DNA of 64,000 bases from contig NC_089867.1 of the NCBI RefSeq assembly GCF_036373705.1, positions 21,385,823 through 21,449,822 on the forward strand, given 5' to 3'. Positions within the stretch are counted from its first letter, which is position 1. Each line of letters starts with the position of its first letter. A model generated the notes under the pieces. It had not been told where the DNA came from. It ran no database searches and saw only the letters and a list, made by a program, of their open reading frames with translations. Of the stretch, positions 36,264 through 48,462 are shown piece after piece. The position numbers and the translations under genes were made by a program. The DNA is from Amia ocellicauda. Its lineage: Eukaryota > Chordata > Actinopteri > Amiiformes > Amiidae.

Positions 36264-36372
36264 CGTGAAACCATGTCCTTTGAGAGCTCCTGCAATAATG
36301 CATTAGCAATTAGCGCCGCTCCTCGCTGTGTTCATCAGACGCCGATTTCATAGCAATTTAGCGGCGCATTAA
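36264..36372 (+). promoter_or_regulatory. Family 1 non-coding block, copy C
   Basis: The block has CGTGAAAC at its left edge and, 80 bases on, GATTTCATAGCAATTTAGCG followed by GCGCATTAA. The same order and spacing recur at 39911-40057 and 46337-46528. It lies about 500 bases upstream of the first hes3-type ATG. Confidence 0.5.
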
Positions 36373-36785
36373 GAGCAGAGCACCGGCACAAGTGCGCAGC
36401 ATGGTCCTATAGGAAAAGAAGGTCCGAATCATATTCCTTCTAATGCATTACTACTTAATTAATCAGGGCATTTACTACAGCCCCACATGTAGACTTTTAT
36501 AGATGCATCTGAGACATAGGCTACCTTCCATACATAATCAAAGTTTTTTTTATAGTTTGTTTTAAATTGCATTGACCCATGGCACTCGATCTGAATAACT
36601 TATGACTGGACATGTGTACACGGGTAACGTCAACCTTCCAGGTGTCCTAAGTGAATTTAATGTGCGTAATTCACTTTAATCTGCGAATATCTGCGACTGT
36701 TTCCCCAGTGGGAAGTTTGACATTGATACCAGATTCTCGCAGGGGCCATACAGAGGCGTTGTCTGGTCATGCCTATGTCATAGTC

Positions 36786-36800
36786 CATTCACATGCAAAT
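36786..36800 (+). promoter_or_regulatory. Sox-Oct-like composite site upstream of hes3-type gene 1
   Basis: CATTCACATGCAAAT matches the Sox2-Oct4 consensus CATTGTCATGCAAAT at 13 of 15 bases, and contains a perfect octamer ATGCAAAT. It is 52 bases upstream of the start codon. Zebrafish her3 is known as a target of Pou5f1/SoxB1 factors, which fits this placement. Confidence 0.5.
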
Positions 36801-36851
36801 GAATAAGGGACATGTATACCGGCCATTACGGCAGTATCTTCATTCCCTTCA

Positions 36852-38183
36852 ATGACTACCGTGACGAACGAACCAGCAATGCAGTCTGGCTTGAAACCTT
36901 CAGAAGCTACCCCAGACCGAAAGGTGAGACCTACAACATGCATCGTTTTTATATGTTGATCTTCATTTAATTTGTAAAAACGAACATGTTCTAATTCAAA
37001 ATAAATTCCGTTTGCAGATCTTAAAACCATTAATGGAAAAGAAACGAAGAGCAAGAATAAACAGCTGTTTGGAGCAACTGAAAACTCTCCTTCAAAGACG
37101 ATACCCCAAAGTAAGTGGGTCCCGACTGTAACTATTTTGTCTGAGTTTAAAGTGTCAGTGCATAACTCGTATACACAATGCATCTAAACACTTTTAAGAT
37201 ACAATTGAACATGTGACTAAACTATATGAAAAGCATGCACATCTCTCTGTGGATCAAGACAAATGCGCAATGCTGACCTGGTTGTGTGTCCTTCAAAGAT
37301 CTCCAAACGCAAACTCGAGAAGGCTGATATTCTGGAGATGACTGTTAAATACTTAAAACACCTGCAAGAATTACACCAAGGTATGTGTTCTCCATGCTAT
37401 CATTTAAAACCTGCCATCGGGAGTTGCTTTACCGCATCTTTCCGTGCGACTAATATGCCTCTCAGTCAAATAATGAAGAAGCTGAACATATGTAAGCCAT
37501 TTTAACCAAGTGAAATGCATGAGTGCGTTTGTACGTTGCAGCATTACTTGTGAGATGTCAGTGTCTTTGTTGCTCTGGTCAGCACCAGTGAAGGACACTT
37601 TCACTTGATTTTGTTAGTGTGTTTCTAAGTGCACGTCATGTGCTGAATGTGGTGGAAATGAAATCGGTTGTATGCATCTGCAATGCCTCTCTTTAATTGT
37701 AGTCTAATGTGTCGCCTTTACCTTTCAGCTGTCTCGACCAGTGAGCAGGACATTGCTCCTTACATCGCCGGGTTTCAAGGCTGCACAGAAGGAGTGAATT
37801 ACTTTTTGCAAAGTGAACCTGACAGTAACGAGCTACGGGTGCACCTACTGACCCACTTATCCAACCCCCTGGCACAACAAGAGCCTGCCTCCACAGTTAC
37901 AAACACAGGAGCCACTTTATCTCCAGCACTTCGCAGTCCTGGAGTGACATGCGCCGTCCCTTCTCCTTCCTCTTCAGCCCGGGTCATCCGGAAACCAGCA
38001 CCCGAATCAGAAAATAATATTGAGCCACACGTTAACAGTCATCATCTAAAGCCTTTTAGAGAGCAAATACAAGTGGCTGTTGTTTCAAAATCGCCACAAG
38101 CACCACATGTCTATGCCATGAATTCAAAAGACTGTCCAAGAACGGATTGTGTTGTCAATACTGGGCATTGGCGGCCCTGGTGA
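36852..38183 (+). CDS. hes3/her3-type bHLH-Orange repressor, gene 1
   Basis: Four exons (36852-36923, 37018-37110, 37299-37380, 37729-38183) join in frame to 233 aa. The basic region and helix 1 (LKPLMEKKRRARINSCLEQL) lie in exon 2, with the Hes-type proline in the basic part. Helix 2 (RKLEKADILEMTVKYLKHLQ) is in exon 3. The Orange domain (IAGFQGCTEGVNYFL onwards, about aa 94-125) is in exon 4, and the protein ends with the Groucho-binding WRPW. The EKKRRARIN...LEQLKxLL...KRKLEKADILE pattern matches HES3 better than HES1, HES2 or HES5. These are Notch-linked or Notch-independent repressors of neural differentiation that bind N-box and E-box DNA as dimers. Its 5' exon is divergent from the copy at 49.2 kb. 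AATAAA is at about 38545. The two genes are tandem paralogues. Confidence 0.93.
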
Positions 38184-38689
38184 CCACGCTACTCGTTTAA
38201 TCTCATTAGTTGAATCTCCTGCTATGTGTAACTGTATAGTTTCTTTGTAAGAAAAACAACTGTACATCATTTTGATGCTTTCCTCATTTGTAATATTTTC
38301 AATTATTAAAATGAAAATGTCACCTTTACGACTCTTGTTTTTATGGCAACAACAAATCAAAACCACTGTTCAATTCTGCACAACGCGATTCGTCTTTATC
38401 TGTTCTTGTGTTAACACTATTCTACATTGATTTGATTGATGTTTAAACTCTTAAAATCGATGTCTTGTCATTCTACACAAAATATGAGTTCTTGGTGACA
38501 CAATGTCAATCTACAAACCACTTGATAGCGGTTGTATTTCAGTACAATAAAAACCTTAATTTAAAGAAAGAAATACAAAACCGAAGAACGACCACCACAC
38601 ACACAAACGCCCCTGGGTACAGTATGCTAGTTTTCTAGAAGGAGGTTGGACACAGTGTGTATTTGTCCCTATGAGTAGTTATTTACTAA

Positions 38690-39130
38690 TTTAGTACACT
38701 CTTCGTGTTATGTGTTAAATTTAACGCAGTCTGAGTTTGTTCAAGGACAACACAACTTTGTGTTACAATTTACCAAAGTACCAAAATTTACACAATCATG
38801 TGTATTTGTAACAAAATACTGGGTGTTTTTAACACTGTTTTTCCAATACAGAATTGCGTTAAAAATTATTAAAAAATATATTGTTGTAATTTGGTCAATT
38901 TTAACAAAATGTGTGTTGTCCTTGAACAACCTCAATGTTCTGAGTGCAGGCTGTACACATTTTCTTCTAACACCCAGCGAATGTGTTAATTAACATTAAC
39001 TAACTAATACATAATCAGTTAAATGTGTCAGGGGGTTAATTTTAACTAACAGTTTTCACACGTTGCTTGTATTAAGATTAACATCCATATAAGCAACAGT
39101 GTGAACACATTTAACGATTTTTTTTAGCAT
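38690..39130. repeat. Inverted-repeat, MITE-like region
   Basis: TTGTTCAAGGACAACACA near 38738 faces its reverse complement, GTGTTGTCCTTGAACAA, ending at about 38930. The similarity continues inwards for about 50 bases at reduced identity. The flanks are rich in GTGTTAAATTTAACGC-type palindromes. It looks like an old non-autonomous DNA element; no target duplication is seen. Confidence 0.45.
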
Positions 39131-39910
39131 CATGATTGTTTTTTTCCTTAATATTTAATGCAAGTATATTTAGTCCCTAAATCATTGTTCCCGGTTTCAA
39201 ACTCAATTCTATTGCCTTAGTTAGCTATTGTTCCTAGATCTATTTTAGGAGCTATTGGTTAAATGTATGAATTAGTGAGTAAAGAGATTAGACATTGATT
39301 TTAATCTGGTAAAGTTAAGATATTTGAACAACTATTCATCTTCATAATTTAGCTTTTCTATAGGCTACTTATAAGGTAACCAACTAAGAGTCCGATTATT
39401 TTTTCTGAAACTATAAAGGGGTAGTGTATATATATTCATTAAAAATGTAAAAATCTTCGGCTTGTTTGTGTTAAAAACACATTGGATTCAAGTCTAATCT
39501 GATAATTCGTGGATTTCCTTAGCCTGTAAGTATTGGAAGTGTTTTTAACCTGGCGTTGTCTCGTAAGAAATGTAAGAAAACCAAGACTTGTCATTAATCC
39601 ATTATTTTATTTAGCAATGGTTTTGTTAATGTAGAGTAACGTACCCAACATCTGTCTCAGTGACAGAAGAGTTATCCTTGGGAAAGTTTAACGCACTTCT
39701 ACGACTTTCCACATAAAAACAATCCCACCGCTGATCTAACTGCAGCAGATTGTGATGTTAGCTTGGAAGGCTGTTTCAGGAGCTGCCATGCACCCCAGTG
39801 GGAAGCGGAAAGGCCGGTCCTTGGGGGGTATGCGAAAACCTGAAACGCTAAATTGCCATTTTGTTGAGCTATTGAAAGAGCTGGCTTGGTGCTTCCCTTG
39901 GAGGATGTAC

Positions 39911-40057
39911 CGTGAAACTAGGAACGAATCGTTTCAGTGGTGAAATCAAATATGGCATATGGAGCCATTCCCCAACTTCACACTGGCTGCAACAAATGGC
40001 GATTTCATACCAATTTTGCGGCAAATGTCTAGCATATAATTCAAGCCACACACGTTG
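39911..40057 (+). promoter_or_regulatory. Family 1 non-coding block, copy A
   Basis: It contains CGTGAAAC at 39911, CCCAACTTCACAC at 39971, GATTTCATACCAATTTTGCG at 40001 and TTCAAGCCACACACGTTG ending at 40057. The middle matches copy C, and the outer parts (CTTCACAC and AAGCCACACA) match copy B. It is not coding. A duplicated cis-element is inferred. Confidence 0.5.
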
Positions 40058-40608
40058 TATGGCCCACCTGAAAGCTCGCATAAAATTCTGTGTGGTCAGC
40101 AGTTTCATGCAAGTTAAACGAAATAAATGGGTTTAAAATACCAGTGTATTCACTCCTGATAATGCATCATAACACAAAGGTTGCAGCATCTTTAAAGCAC
40201 CCCAGCTTTCTGAGATGTTGTTTCTGGGGTGTTTGCATGCCGATTATTACGTTATTTATTTTACATTATTGAATCCTCCAAAAAACATGTTATTTATAAT
40301 GTATTAAATAAAGTGTATTTATTTGCTTTTACAATATCTCGCTGCAGAGGGGTATTGGACACTACAGGCGACAGTACTTTAATGGCGATATCGACTGGAC
40401 AGATTTTAATTCAATGCTTGAAGGTTTTCAGTTTAATGTAACGTGAAAGGGTATTTGGACTATAACTTATAGGGCAGCTCCCTATGAAGTAGCATCAGTT
40501 CCGCTGCTGGTGAAAGCTGTCCTCTGTCTTTGTGCATCTTCAGCTACAGGCCCCAGCAGGCACATTCACACACAGAGGGACGGCATATTTTCTCTTGCTT
40601 CAAAATAT

Positions 40609-40645
40609 GAAGCGAGGAAAATCGGAGGAACGCCTCCTGGCTTTT
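40609..40645 (-). promoter_or_regulatory. Family 2 non-coding block, copy a
   Basis: Read on the minus strand it gives GGAGGCGTTCCTCCGATTTT then CCTCGCTTCA. It matches the family core AGGCGTTYC-NN-CAATTTTCCTCGCT with few changes. Confidence 0.5.
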
Positions 40646-40657
40646 GAGCAGTACACT

Positions 40658-42263
40658 CCGATTTTCCACTTTTGGGATATAAAAGAAATACCCTGGGAAA
40701 CCTGCTTTCCCCGTCCAACATAATAAAACGTCTTTCTCTCCAATGCCTCCCAAAAGTAACTAACGCTTGGAGAAACTTGAAAGATTGTGTTCTTGGACTG
40801 GTGGGGCCACAGGCATACAGTCGGTCCTAGCATTGCATGGTTTGCTTGGTACCAAAACCATATCCGACACCGAGCCTGGAAAAGATGACTTCTATCTTTG
40901 TTGTAGGAAAATAACACGTTTTTTTTAGATGCTGATATTGCCCCTGCTTCTTAGTGCAACACGTGTTTAGGACATCTAGACAATATTATTTCTTTCTTAT
41001 GTTAAATCTGCAGGGGTTGGCCTCTGTATAAGAAAGACAACCTGGACGTATTGTTATTCAGTCCCAGGGCATTTAACTAAAGCAAAACTAAGAAGGGCGT
41101 GCTGTCAAGATCACCATTTACACCTTTTTTACTCACAACGCCAATCTGCCCCCTTCATGTGGCACGATGACGTCATCGACCTCCTTTCTTCTTTGAGCGT
41201 TGTTGAGCCCAATAACCTATACATGGAATATAAATCAAGGAATAGAAAAATAACTAAATCCCCCATTTCGGAATTTGTAGTGGGAATGTTACATTTAAAA
41301 TGTAACTAACGTTACTGCATCACTCTTCCAATAGAGCCATTCATAATTAGATTCGTTTAATGTCCTGCTATACTACACTGAAACTGGTCAGAAGCAACTG
41401 CATTAAGTTGACTCAATTAAAAAATAACAATGTGTTGAAATTAATGTTAAGTTAGTGTAATCCGTTTTTGTAATTGTTACAAAACTACTTATTTTGGTTA
41501 AATTTAAATCAACACTTCTATTTATTATCAATTAACGATTTGCTTTAAGTCAAGCCAGAGTCTTAATTTTAAACCCCCAACCTTCAGTTCACTAAACAAA
41601 TCCAAAAACAAACGATCAAAAAAATAAAACACATTTAAAATTCAATCCAGTAAAATATATTTACTGTCCAATAACTTGCCATACACATGACAAAAATGAG
41701 AATTGCAAGCCACTGTCATTGAAACATTGCTTTGGGAAAAGACCCCTAAAGAACATGTCACCAACAGCAAACATGCCAATGAATGCAGCAGCATAAACAG
41801 ACTTGGAATGCCTTAGCAAGTAATTTAGCAAGACAACATGCCAGGGGACATACGTGCACTGCCACTTCCTTTCAAACACATCAATACAGTTCTCCAATTT
41901 CTCTCCTGCTCAGTGTGAAGACAGTCACACCCCACCCTCTCCTTCCCAAAACAAAACAAAAGGTGAACCGTCTGCAGGTAAACGTGCATACAAGACATTC
42001 ATACAAGCCACATCCAAACTAGGCAAGCAGACCCGTTGAGGGAACGCTCTCCACACAGATATTTGCACCCTCTCCTCCTCTCTCCCTCTCCAGCCCAAAC
42101 CATGTTAACATTTTACAAACTCAAAAGAAAATATAAAACAAATGTGCAGAGAAGAGAGAAGACTGACCCTAAATAAAAAAGAGCCTCCTGTCATCTCCCA
42201 TGTACACAACATTGTGTGTACATCCAGCTGCATGAGAATCCTCTGGACAGCCTCAGAAGTGTA
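40658..42263. other. Non-coding stretch
   Basis: No gene recognised. Between about 41360 and 41560, GTGTTGAAATTAATGTTAA and TTAAATTTAAATCAACAC suggest another decayed palindromic repeat, too weak to delimit. Confidence 0.4.
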
Positions 42264-42740
42264 TCAGTGGAGCTGTGGATAGCTCAGATTAAGACAGTAT
42301 ATGAGTCCAAACAGCCCGGCGAAAGCTGATGCCACCGACTGCAGTTCGCTGAGCACTTCTACTCCCTCAATGACAAGGCCGATGTCCACAGTGCAACCTA
42401 GAGCTGCTCCCCCTTCCCTTCGTATCACATATATGGCCTCATCTCCTTCAGAGTCCTGAAAAACAAGAGGACACACATAAGGACCCTCCATCCTTCCTCC
42501 TTTACCCCTTCTTGCTACCCCACTCTCCCCTTACACCCATCCTACTACCCCACCCCACCTGTATCCTACCCATCCAATATCCCACTCCCCCACCTCCCCA
42601 CACCCATCCCATCCTCTCCCTCTCCACCCCTAGATGGAACAAATGATCTTCCCAGATACTCTTTGATAAGGCCTGCCTCATCTTCATGTACACACTCTTG
42701 CCGTATACTGATGTCCTTGGTCTACAGATAAAACAAGTTA
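42264..42740 (-). pseudogene. Two exon-like pieces resembling a multicopy fish 'SAMD3-like' protein, 3' end
   Basis: On the minus strand a last exon (42455-42264) follows a good acceptor (TTGTTTTTCAG) and reads DSEGDEAIYVIRREGGAALG, then VDIGLVIEGVEVLSELQSVA, then FGLIYCLNLSYP and stop. The VDIGxVIEGVEVL...A...LxGLIYxLNLSYP pattern is one I associate with uncharacterised SAM-domain-related proteins present in many fish copies. About 170 bases upstream on that strand, after a CTGTAG acceptor near 42722, lies TKDISIRQECVHEDEAGLIK then EYLGRSFVPS, which could be the penultimate exon. Its donor is poor, and the protein normally continues after LNLSYP (about 15 or more residues), so this may be a truncated or dead copy. 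Function unknown. Confidence 0.4.
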
Positions 42741-44250
42741 TAAAAGTCACATTAACAACTAGTGACAATCAAAAGACACTTAAGAGACACGAAAAGGTTT
42801 ATCTGAAGGCTCATCCTATTAAAATAATGGACCAGTTGCTTGCATGGTTAACAGGCAAAATTATACCTAATCAAATGCACACAAAATCGCCCCAGAATAG
42901 CGGCCTTCACTCTTTTTTAGCTTTGCCTTTTTGTACAATATTTTGAGCCATACCAATGTATTACTGAAATACGTATGTTTAGCTCATGCTGCAAGCTTAC
43001 TACCTAGCTATAGATAACCTGTCGTGATTTTTCCCAATGCGTATTTTGACGTTGCGTGCGTCACTGACGTCAGAGTGGTATGTAATGCGCATGCCCAAGA
43101 AATACTGAACTCCAAAAACAGGATTCATTTAAATAAAAATAAAAAAATTGTAAAGAAAAATATTTTTTCCCATTGGTATAATTAAAATAAAAGCGGTTGA
43201 ACTAACCAAAGTATAATTGTATGTAATACCCACTGATAAAAATAATTAAAATCAATAACACCGGTTACATTTTTTTCAGTGCATATATTTCACTATGCAA
43301 TGCGTTCACTTTGAATCTGCAAAAAATGTCCCGTCTAGCCGTTGCACCTAACAAGCACTTTATTTTGTGACAAACTGTCAAAACATATTTTTCTACATGT
43401 TATCCAACCAGTAAAATATGCAAAGAAAAATACAGAGTGTAAACAAATCAAACATGTGGGCTTCAATGAATACACTAGTCCCTGTCCCTCTGGATCTGGT
43501 CCGGGTGAACTCCTTGTGATGCAAATCCTGGCGTGAAGGGTAAAGTGAGATCACCGTGGTTTGCAGGCAGAACAGCCCTTTCGTGTGTCAGCTATAGGTG
43601 AGGGGAGGTGCACAGCGAACACGGGCACATCAGCAACTCAATTGATTTCCTCCAGGACCAGGAAATTGAAATTAGCACCAGGAGATGTCATGCAAACTGC
43701 AATGTTTCGGTTAATTTCACGCCCTTGTAGAGTGATGTGGATTGGCAAGACGTGAAACAGACCAGGCCTACATGTTCTTACTGCCAAATTAATAATAAAC
43801 CAATCGAAATGTCGGGTTTATATGGTTAATTAATTATAATTAAATTATATCTTCAAATTTATAATCAAGTCAGATTTTAAAGTAAATATCATATTGTGTT
43901 ATATTAATCTCTTGCTGTACATTTTCACATTTTCTACAGAGAAGTTAAGTATTGTTTGAAAACTTTTTAAAACAAAGTTTATTGCGCCAGCTGCTGAATA
44001 TAATATACATTAATTTATGAAGTCGAAATACTGTGTGATTTCGAGTGCATATTATTCTGTACAGAGAACAATTTTCTTACGTTTACTTTACCAGGCTTTA
44101 TTTAGTACTAATGAAAATGCAATACATAAGACGACATTATTTATTTTTAATATTCGTTTTGGGTATCTTTTAGAGCTTCACAAAATGCCGAAATCATCCA
44201 CGTTTAAAGGTCTTTTGATCTCGCTTTCACAATAAAATGCACTCTTTATA
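42741..44250. other. Non-coding stretch with a CRE/NRF1-type patch
   Basis: Around 43055-43095 there is GTCACTGACGTCAGAG (a full CRE, TGACGTCA) and AATGCGCATGCCC (an NRF1-type GCGCATGC). This combination is typical of promoters, and here it could have served the minus-strand SAMD3-like copy at 42.3-42.7 kb. Nothing else is recognised. Confidence 0.35.
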
Positions 44251-45355
44251 ATGCAAATTAGCACAGCTTTGAGAGAAAGGGAGGGCAATTAAAAGGCGCT
44301 GATGGCAATGAAATCAATCATTATAGGGCAAATGACTCTTTAGGGAACAACAACAGTACAGATTAAGACAGTCCGGGAACTGAGTGTCGTGTCGTTAATC
44401 CTTAACACGAATATAACCAAATATACATCAGTATCCCTCTATAATGTGCATTTCAAAATCTATTTTTAGTTAATAGATCATGATAGACTGTATGGAGTTT
44501 TTCTGAAAACAATCAGTTCACTCATACTTGATAAAAACTCAGCTCGGTTGCTTTGTTAATGCAATTATTATATTATTGATAGATAGGTGGATAGATAGAT
44601 CCAGGGTAGATGGATAGTATTCGCTATTAAAATAATTGTGAATGCCTAAATCCGAACTTAATTAAAATCTTAACCATCCTTCAAGTTGTGAAACGTTGCC
44701 GTTTAGTTGTAAAGTGCTTTGCTTCCTGGTCTTTTTGTTGTTTTTCTAAGGCTAAACCACTGTACAGAAATAGTCTTTGCCCATTATTATTCAAATGTAT
44801 CTCAAGTGGATTGGTGTAAATGGCAGATGTTTAGCAATTCAAGGCGCATCAGTACCCGAGAGCCATAGTGTTGCACAATGAAGGAGCGACTCTTTTGTGC
44901 GACTCTTGTCTCTTTCAGGCGGGATGAGAGAGAGCGCGACAAAGGACTGATACTGCGCCCAGTTATAAAGTTACTTTTCCACTAGTTCATTTCGGCTCTT
45001 GAGAAAACACAAAGCACTGATGATGTGCGCCTCTGCTCCTTTCAGCGCGTCAGCCCAGTGCCAAACACAGCCATTGTGCCCTGAAACCAAAGCAAAGAGT
45101 CTTAAACAACCCGCAGCCCAGTCTATAGACATTCATGATACTGCGTGTTTGATCAGAGCTGCGCCAACAAGCTCGTCGCGTGTCTCCTCATCCTGTGCTT
45201 TTCTACATTCAGTAAAACACAACATATATACATATATACACACTTATATTTATGCTTTTAAAAGTGCATGCGGCGTCATCCACAATCCTGTCTGCAGTGC
45301 ATTCGCTGCACACCTGTTCCTCCGTCTTTCAGCTGCAGTTTGGTTGCTGTTTTAT
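44251..45355. other. Non-coding stretch between the hes3 genes
   Basis: No gene. A weak minus-strand relative of family 1 (GATTTCATTGCCATCAGCGC) lies near 44296-44318. Short GATA repeats lie near 44577. A 152-codon open frame (44999-45457) looks like chance. Confidence 0.4.
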
Positions 45356-45400
45356 GAATGGTCTGTAAGGCGGTCCCTCAATTTTCCTCGCTCTGAGAGG
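45356..45400 (+). promoter_or_regulatory. Family 2 non-coding block, copy b
   Basis: TGAATGGTCTGTAAGGCGGT is followed by CAATTTTCCTCGCT and GAGAGG. It matches copies c and d across about 45 bases in the same order. Confidence 0.55.
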
Positions 45401-46336
45401 ATCCTTTCTTCACTGAAAGATAGCCGTCAGACACGTTTTTGTTTCTATATCGTTTAAAATGCCTCGAAGAAAGTATGCAACTGGGAATGGATACGGGAAT
45501 GCGTCGACGAGAAAGAACATAAGACATGGAAAAATAAGACTGATATATGTTCATACCACAATACGTTATGGACTGCTCCACATGTATGCACAATGCTGAT
45601 ATATTGTTATATTGTGCTACTGTTATTTAATAAATCTATATGTATATACACTCTGCTGGTCCGTAAATTAAACTTTCTATTCACATTGCTGCATGCCGGT
45701 AGCCTCTTTGCCAACGGAATGGCTTTCAGTTGTTAATTAAAACGATACAGAGTACTACAGAATAGGTTTATTGGGGGGTCATTTTATAATTGGTTAACTA
45801 ATTGCTGTTAACAAGACCTATAATACTCCAATTATTACAACACTTAGTTTCGGCGTCCTGCGGCTTTGTACGCATGACAAAAGGTCGAGGTGGTTAATGA
45901 CTAACCAAGTACTAATGGTAACGTGTTGCACTCTTAGCATTTTAATTTATGCTGTGATACAATTCTTCCATAAAGGTCATCATAATAAAGTCTGAGGGAT
46001 CTTATCCTGGCAGAGAGGTTATACTTTTGTCATCCCGGATGTATTACATTTTCCTGTATACATTGGTAGCAAACAATGTAGCACTTTTTTTAAATAAGTC
46101 TATTGGCATTAAAGCTGTCCTGACACCTTCTTTGCTCTCTACGATGACATGTATGTCGCGATAGAAGCGGAATATAATAATACATTTGTGTGTGTTGATT
46201 GAACGCATTGCGTTTAAAGGACCCTGCCTGTCTGATATACACATGATGTAGAGGCAGGGACATCTTTTCAGGGCTGCTCAGAAAGTTAACTCTGCCAAAG
46301 CTTAACATTGGCATGGTTCTGCTTGTTAAACTTGAG

Positions 46337-46528
46337 CGTGGAAACACAGAAAATGCAAAAGCAGCCCTGCCTGCACAATAGAGGGGACCCAGGCTTCACA
46401 CACTGAAGAACCGCATCCCAATTTCATACTGATTTAGGGGAGCATTATATTACTTTAAAACTCAGACCAATAGCGTTACACCAATTTTTCGGTACATTTT
46501 ACGCAGTTAAATTAAGCCACACAAGCTG
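46337..46528 (+). promoter_or_regulatory. Family 1 non-coding block, copy B
   Basis: It contains CGTGGAAAC at 46337, CTTCACACACTG near 46393, ATTTCATACTGATTTAGGGG then AGCATTA at 46420-46447, and ATTAAGCCACACAAGCTG ending at 46528. It shares the centre with copy C and the outer parts with copy A. A longer spacer separates the centre from the right part. Confidence 0.5.
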
Positions 46529-47875
46529 AATTTCTCTGAGTCAGTCAACTGCAGCCTATAGATTATAAATATTCGGAATCTGTGGAGATCCATTACTGTA
46601 AAAATATATATATATATATGATAATGAAACTATTTTGTATGTGTAATCCTTACAACAGAAAACATTAGATGGGGCTCAGAATAAATGCAGTAATACTGTT
46701 TGTCATATTATTTTGAAATTAACTACAAACGAATCAATGTTATTCTGTTGAAATACACAAGATTAATTAACTGAAAGCGTGGTTAATTTAGTATATTAAG
46801 AAAGCATGATGTTTGTTAATTTGTAATTGTCTTTCATGTATCACAACCTTTTTTTCAAGCCATTGACGTCCTTCTGATTATCGTGTGCGAGTATTTTATT
46901 GCAGACGTTGGGTGCAATTAGGTTACAAATTGCTCTGAAGTGGGCTCGCATACCCAGGCGTTTGAAAAGCACTTTCCAATAAGGGCAGTTGCTGCTAATC
47001 TTTTCCAGCCGCAGTCTGGGCTCAACTCAGTAGTTCAAAGAGTTATATATATTTTAGATTGATGCGTAATTTTAGGTATCATGGAACAACATTAAACTTA
47101 TTTATAGAAGCGTTATGTAGTCAGAATACATTTTGATCAATTTTAACTGTTGATTGTGTAACCAAAATGGTTCCTTCCAATAAACGAATACAATCGTTTT
47201 TCAGCAGTTAATAAACACAATGCTTGCAATCTGATACAACAGTTAATCTTGTGGTGTGGGTTTCATCTGATAATTTATATTCTCTGACATGTGTCTGCAT
47301 TTGAAACCCTGTTGTTTTGATACTTTTACAGAGGTTTGCAGCTACCTCTTCATTTCAAAAAGGCTGCCTCTCAACAACAGTTTGTCAATTCCGTCCACAA
47401 CAATGCCACTCTGTGTTTAAGAATGAAGAATTCTTTGATTTAGCTTTTCGCTTTTTTTGTGAGCCCAACACAGCCATGATAAAGGATCTGTACCCATTCA
47501 AGTCATAAATATACTGCAGGTCTTTCATGGGCGCTTTGAGCTCTTGGCTGACCACACTGAAATGTAAATGCGCCCCTCTTTCTCTTTCTATACCATCCGT
47601 CTCTCATGCACATCTCTAAACAAACCCATTGTGTCTCAAGTCAAACTTAGGAGACTTAAGCGACTTTGAAAATAGTCTATAGAAATTCCTTAAAAGAGGG
47701 TCGCGTGTCATGATATTTACCGTCAACACTTTTTCCCCTTTGCGTATCTGAAGTGTATTTTTTGTTTTAGTTTTTTTGTGGTCATCCATATTTTGTTGTA
47801 AACATTGTTGGTTTGTTGGTAGCATATATTTTAAAACGTTGAGCCAGTTTCCCCCCCTTTATCTCCAACGTAAAC

Positions 47876-47923
47876 TGAATGGCAAAGGGCGTTTCCACAA
47901 TTCTCCTCGCTGCAAGATGTCAC
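47876..47923 (+). promoter_or_regulatory. Family 2 non-coding block, copy c
   Basis: TGAATGGCAAAGGGCGTTTC is followed by CAATTCTCCTCGCTGCAAG. It is the closest match to copy d in the opposite orientation at 53.1 kb. Confidence 0.55.
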
Positions 47924-48327
47924 TTTCCATTAAAACTCGTTATAAAAGCGGTGCTGGGAATATGTACAATGTATAGCTTTTAATAGCACAAACAGTATAC
48001 CAAAACTAAATAAACGCGAAATATCTATTGTCTTTTATTTGACATTTAATCTACAACACACATAGTATTGTGTGTATATATTATCAAAATAATACAAATG
48101 TAATATACGCACATATATATGTTTTTCAATTAATGTTGCAGCCTGGAAACGAACACTCAAACCAGTAATAATGTATTTCCTAGAAGTGTAAAGTATTTGT
48201 ATCTTTCTTAAACGTACACACACATGCTATGTAATGTACAGACAGACGTAGGCGCATGTTGTTAATGCTGTGTGGCAAAGTCATGGTGACCTAAACAATC
48301 CACATGTTTCTTCTTTACCAATTAGCA

Positions 48328-48462
48328 ATGGAGGTGTCTCTGAGAAGCTGTCCTATGAGCAGGACATCGACATCCTGTGAGGACATGAGCGGCATTTCCA
48401 CGGTGCGGCCCCCCAGTCCAGGCGTGACACCCAGACAGAAAGAGCTGAATGGCGCAAACTAG
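48328..48462 (+). other. Unassigned short open frame after an acceptor-like site
   Basis: A pyrimidine-rich tract and AATTAG (near 48322) precede a short open frame beginning at the ATG at 48328 (44 codons, MEVSLRSCPMSRTSTSCEDM onward). The overlapping frame reads SEKLSYEQDIDIL and then stop, which looks like a protein C-terminus. I recognise neither. It is GC-richer than its flanks. Confidence 0.2.

Larger units (their letters stand above)
35957..36851. promoter_or_regulatory. Upstream region of hes3-type gene 1
   Basis: No coding frame is supported. The region holds a family 1 non-coding block (36264-36372), a GTGGGAA (36710-36716) that fits the RBPJ/Su(H) core used at many Hes promoters, and a Sox-Oct-like site (36786-36800). 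The regulatory roles are inferred from motif and position. Confidence 0.45.

Noticed and set aside
44999-45457. 152-codon frame between the hes3 genes
   Set aside because: No recognisable domain, no splice context, and it overlaps a family 2 non-coding block.
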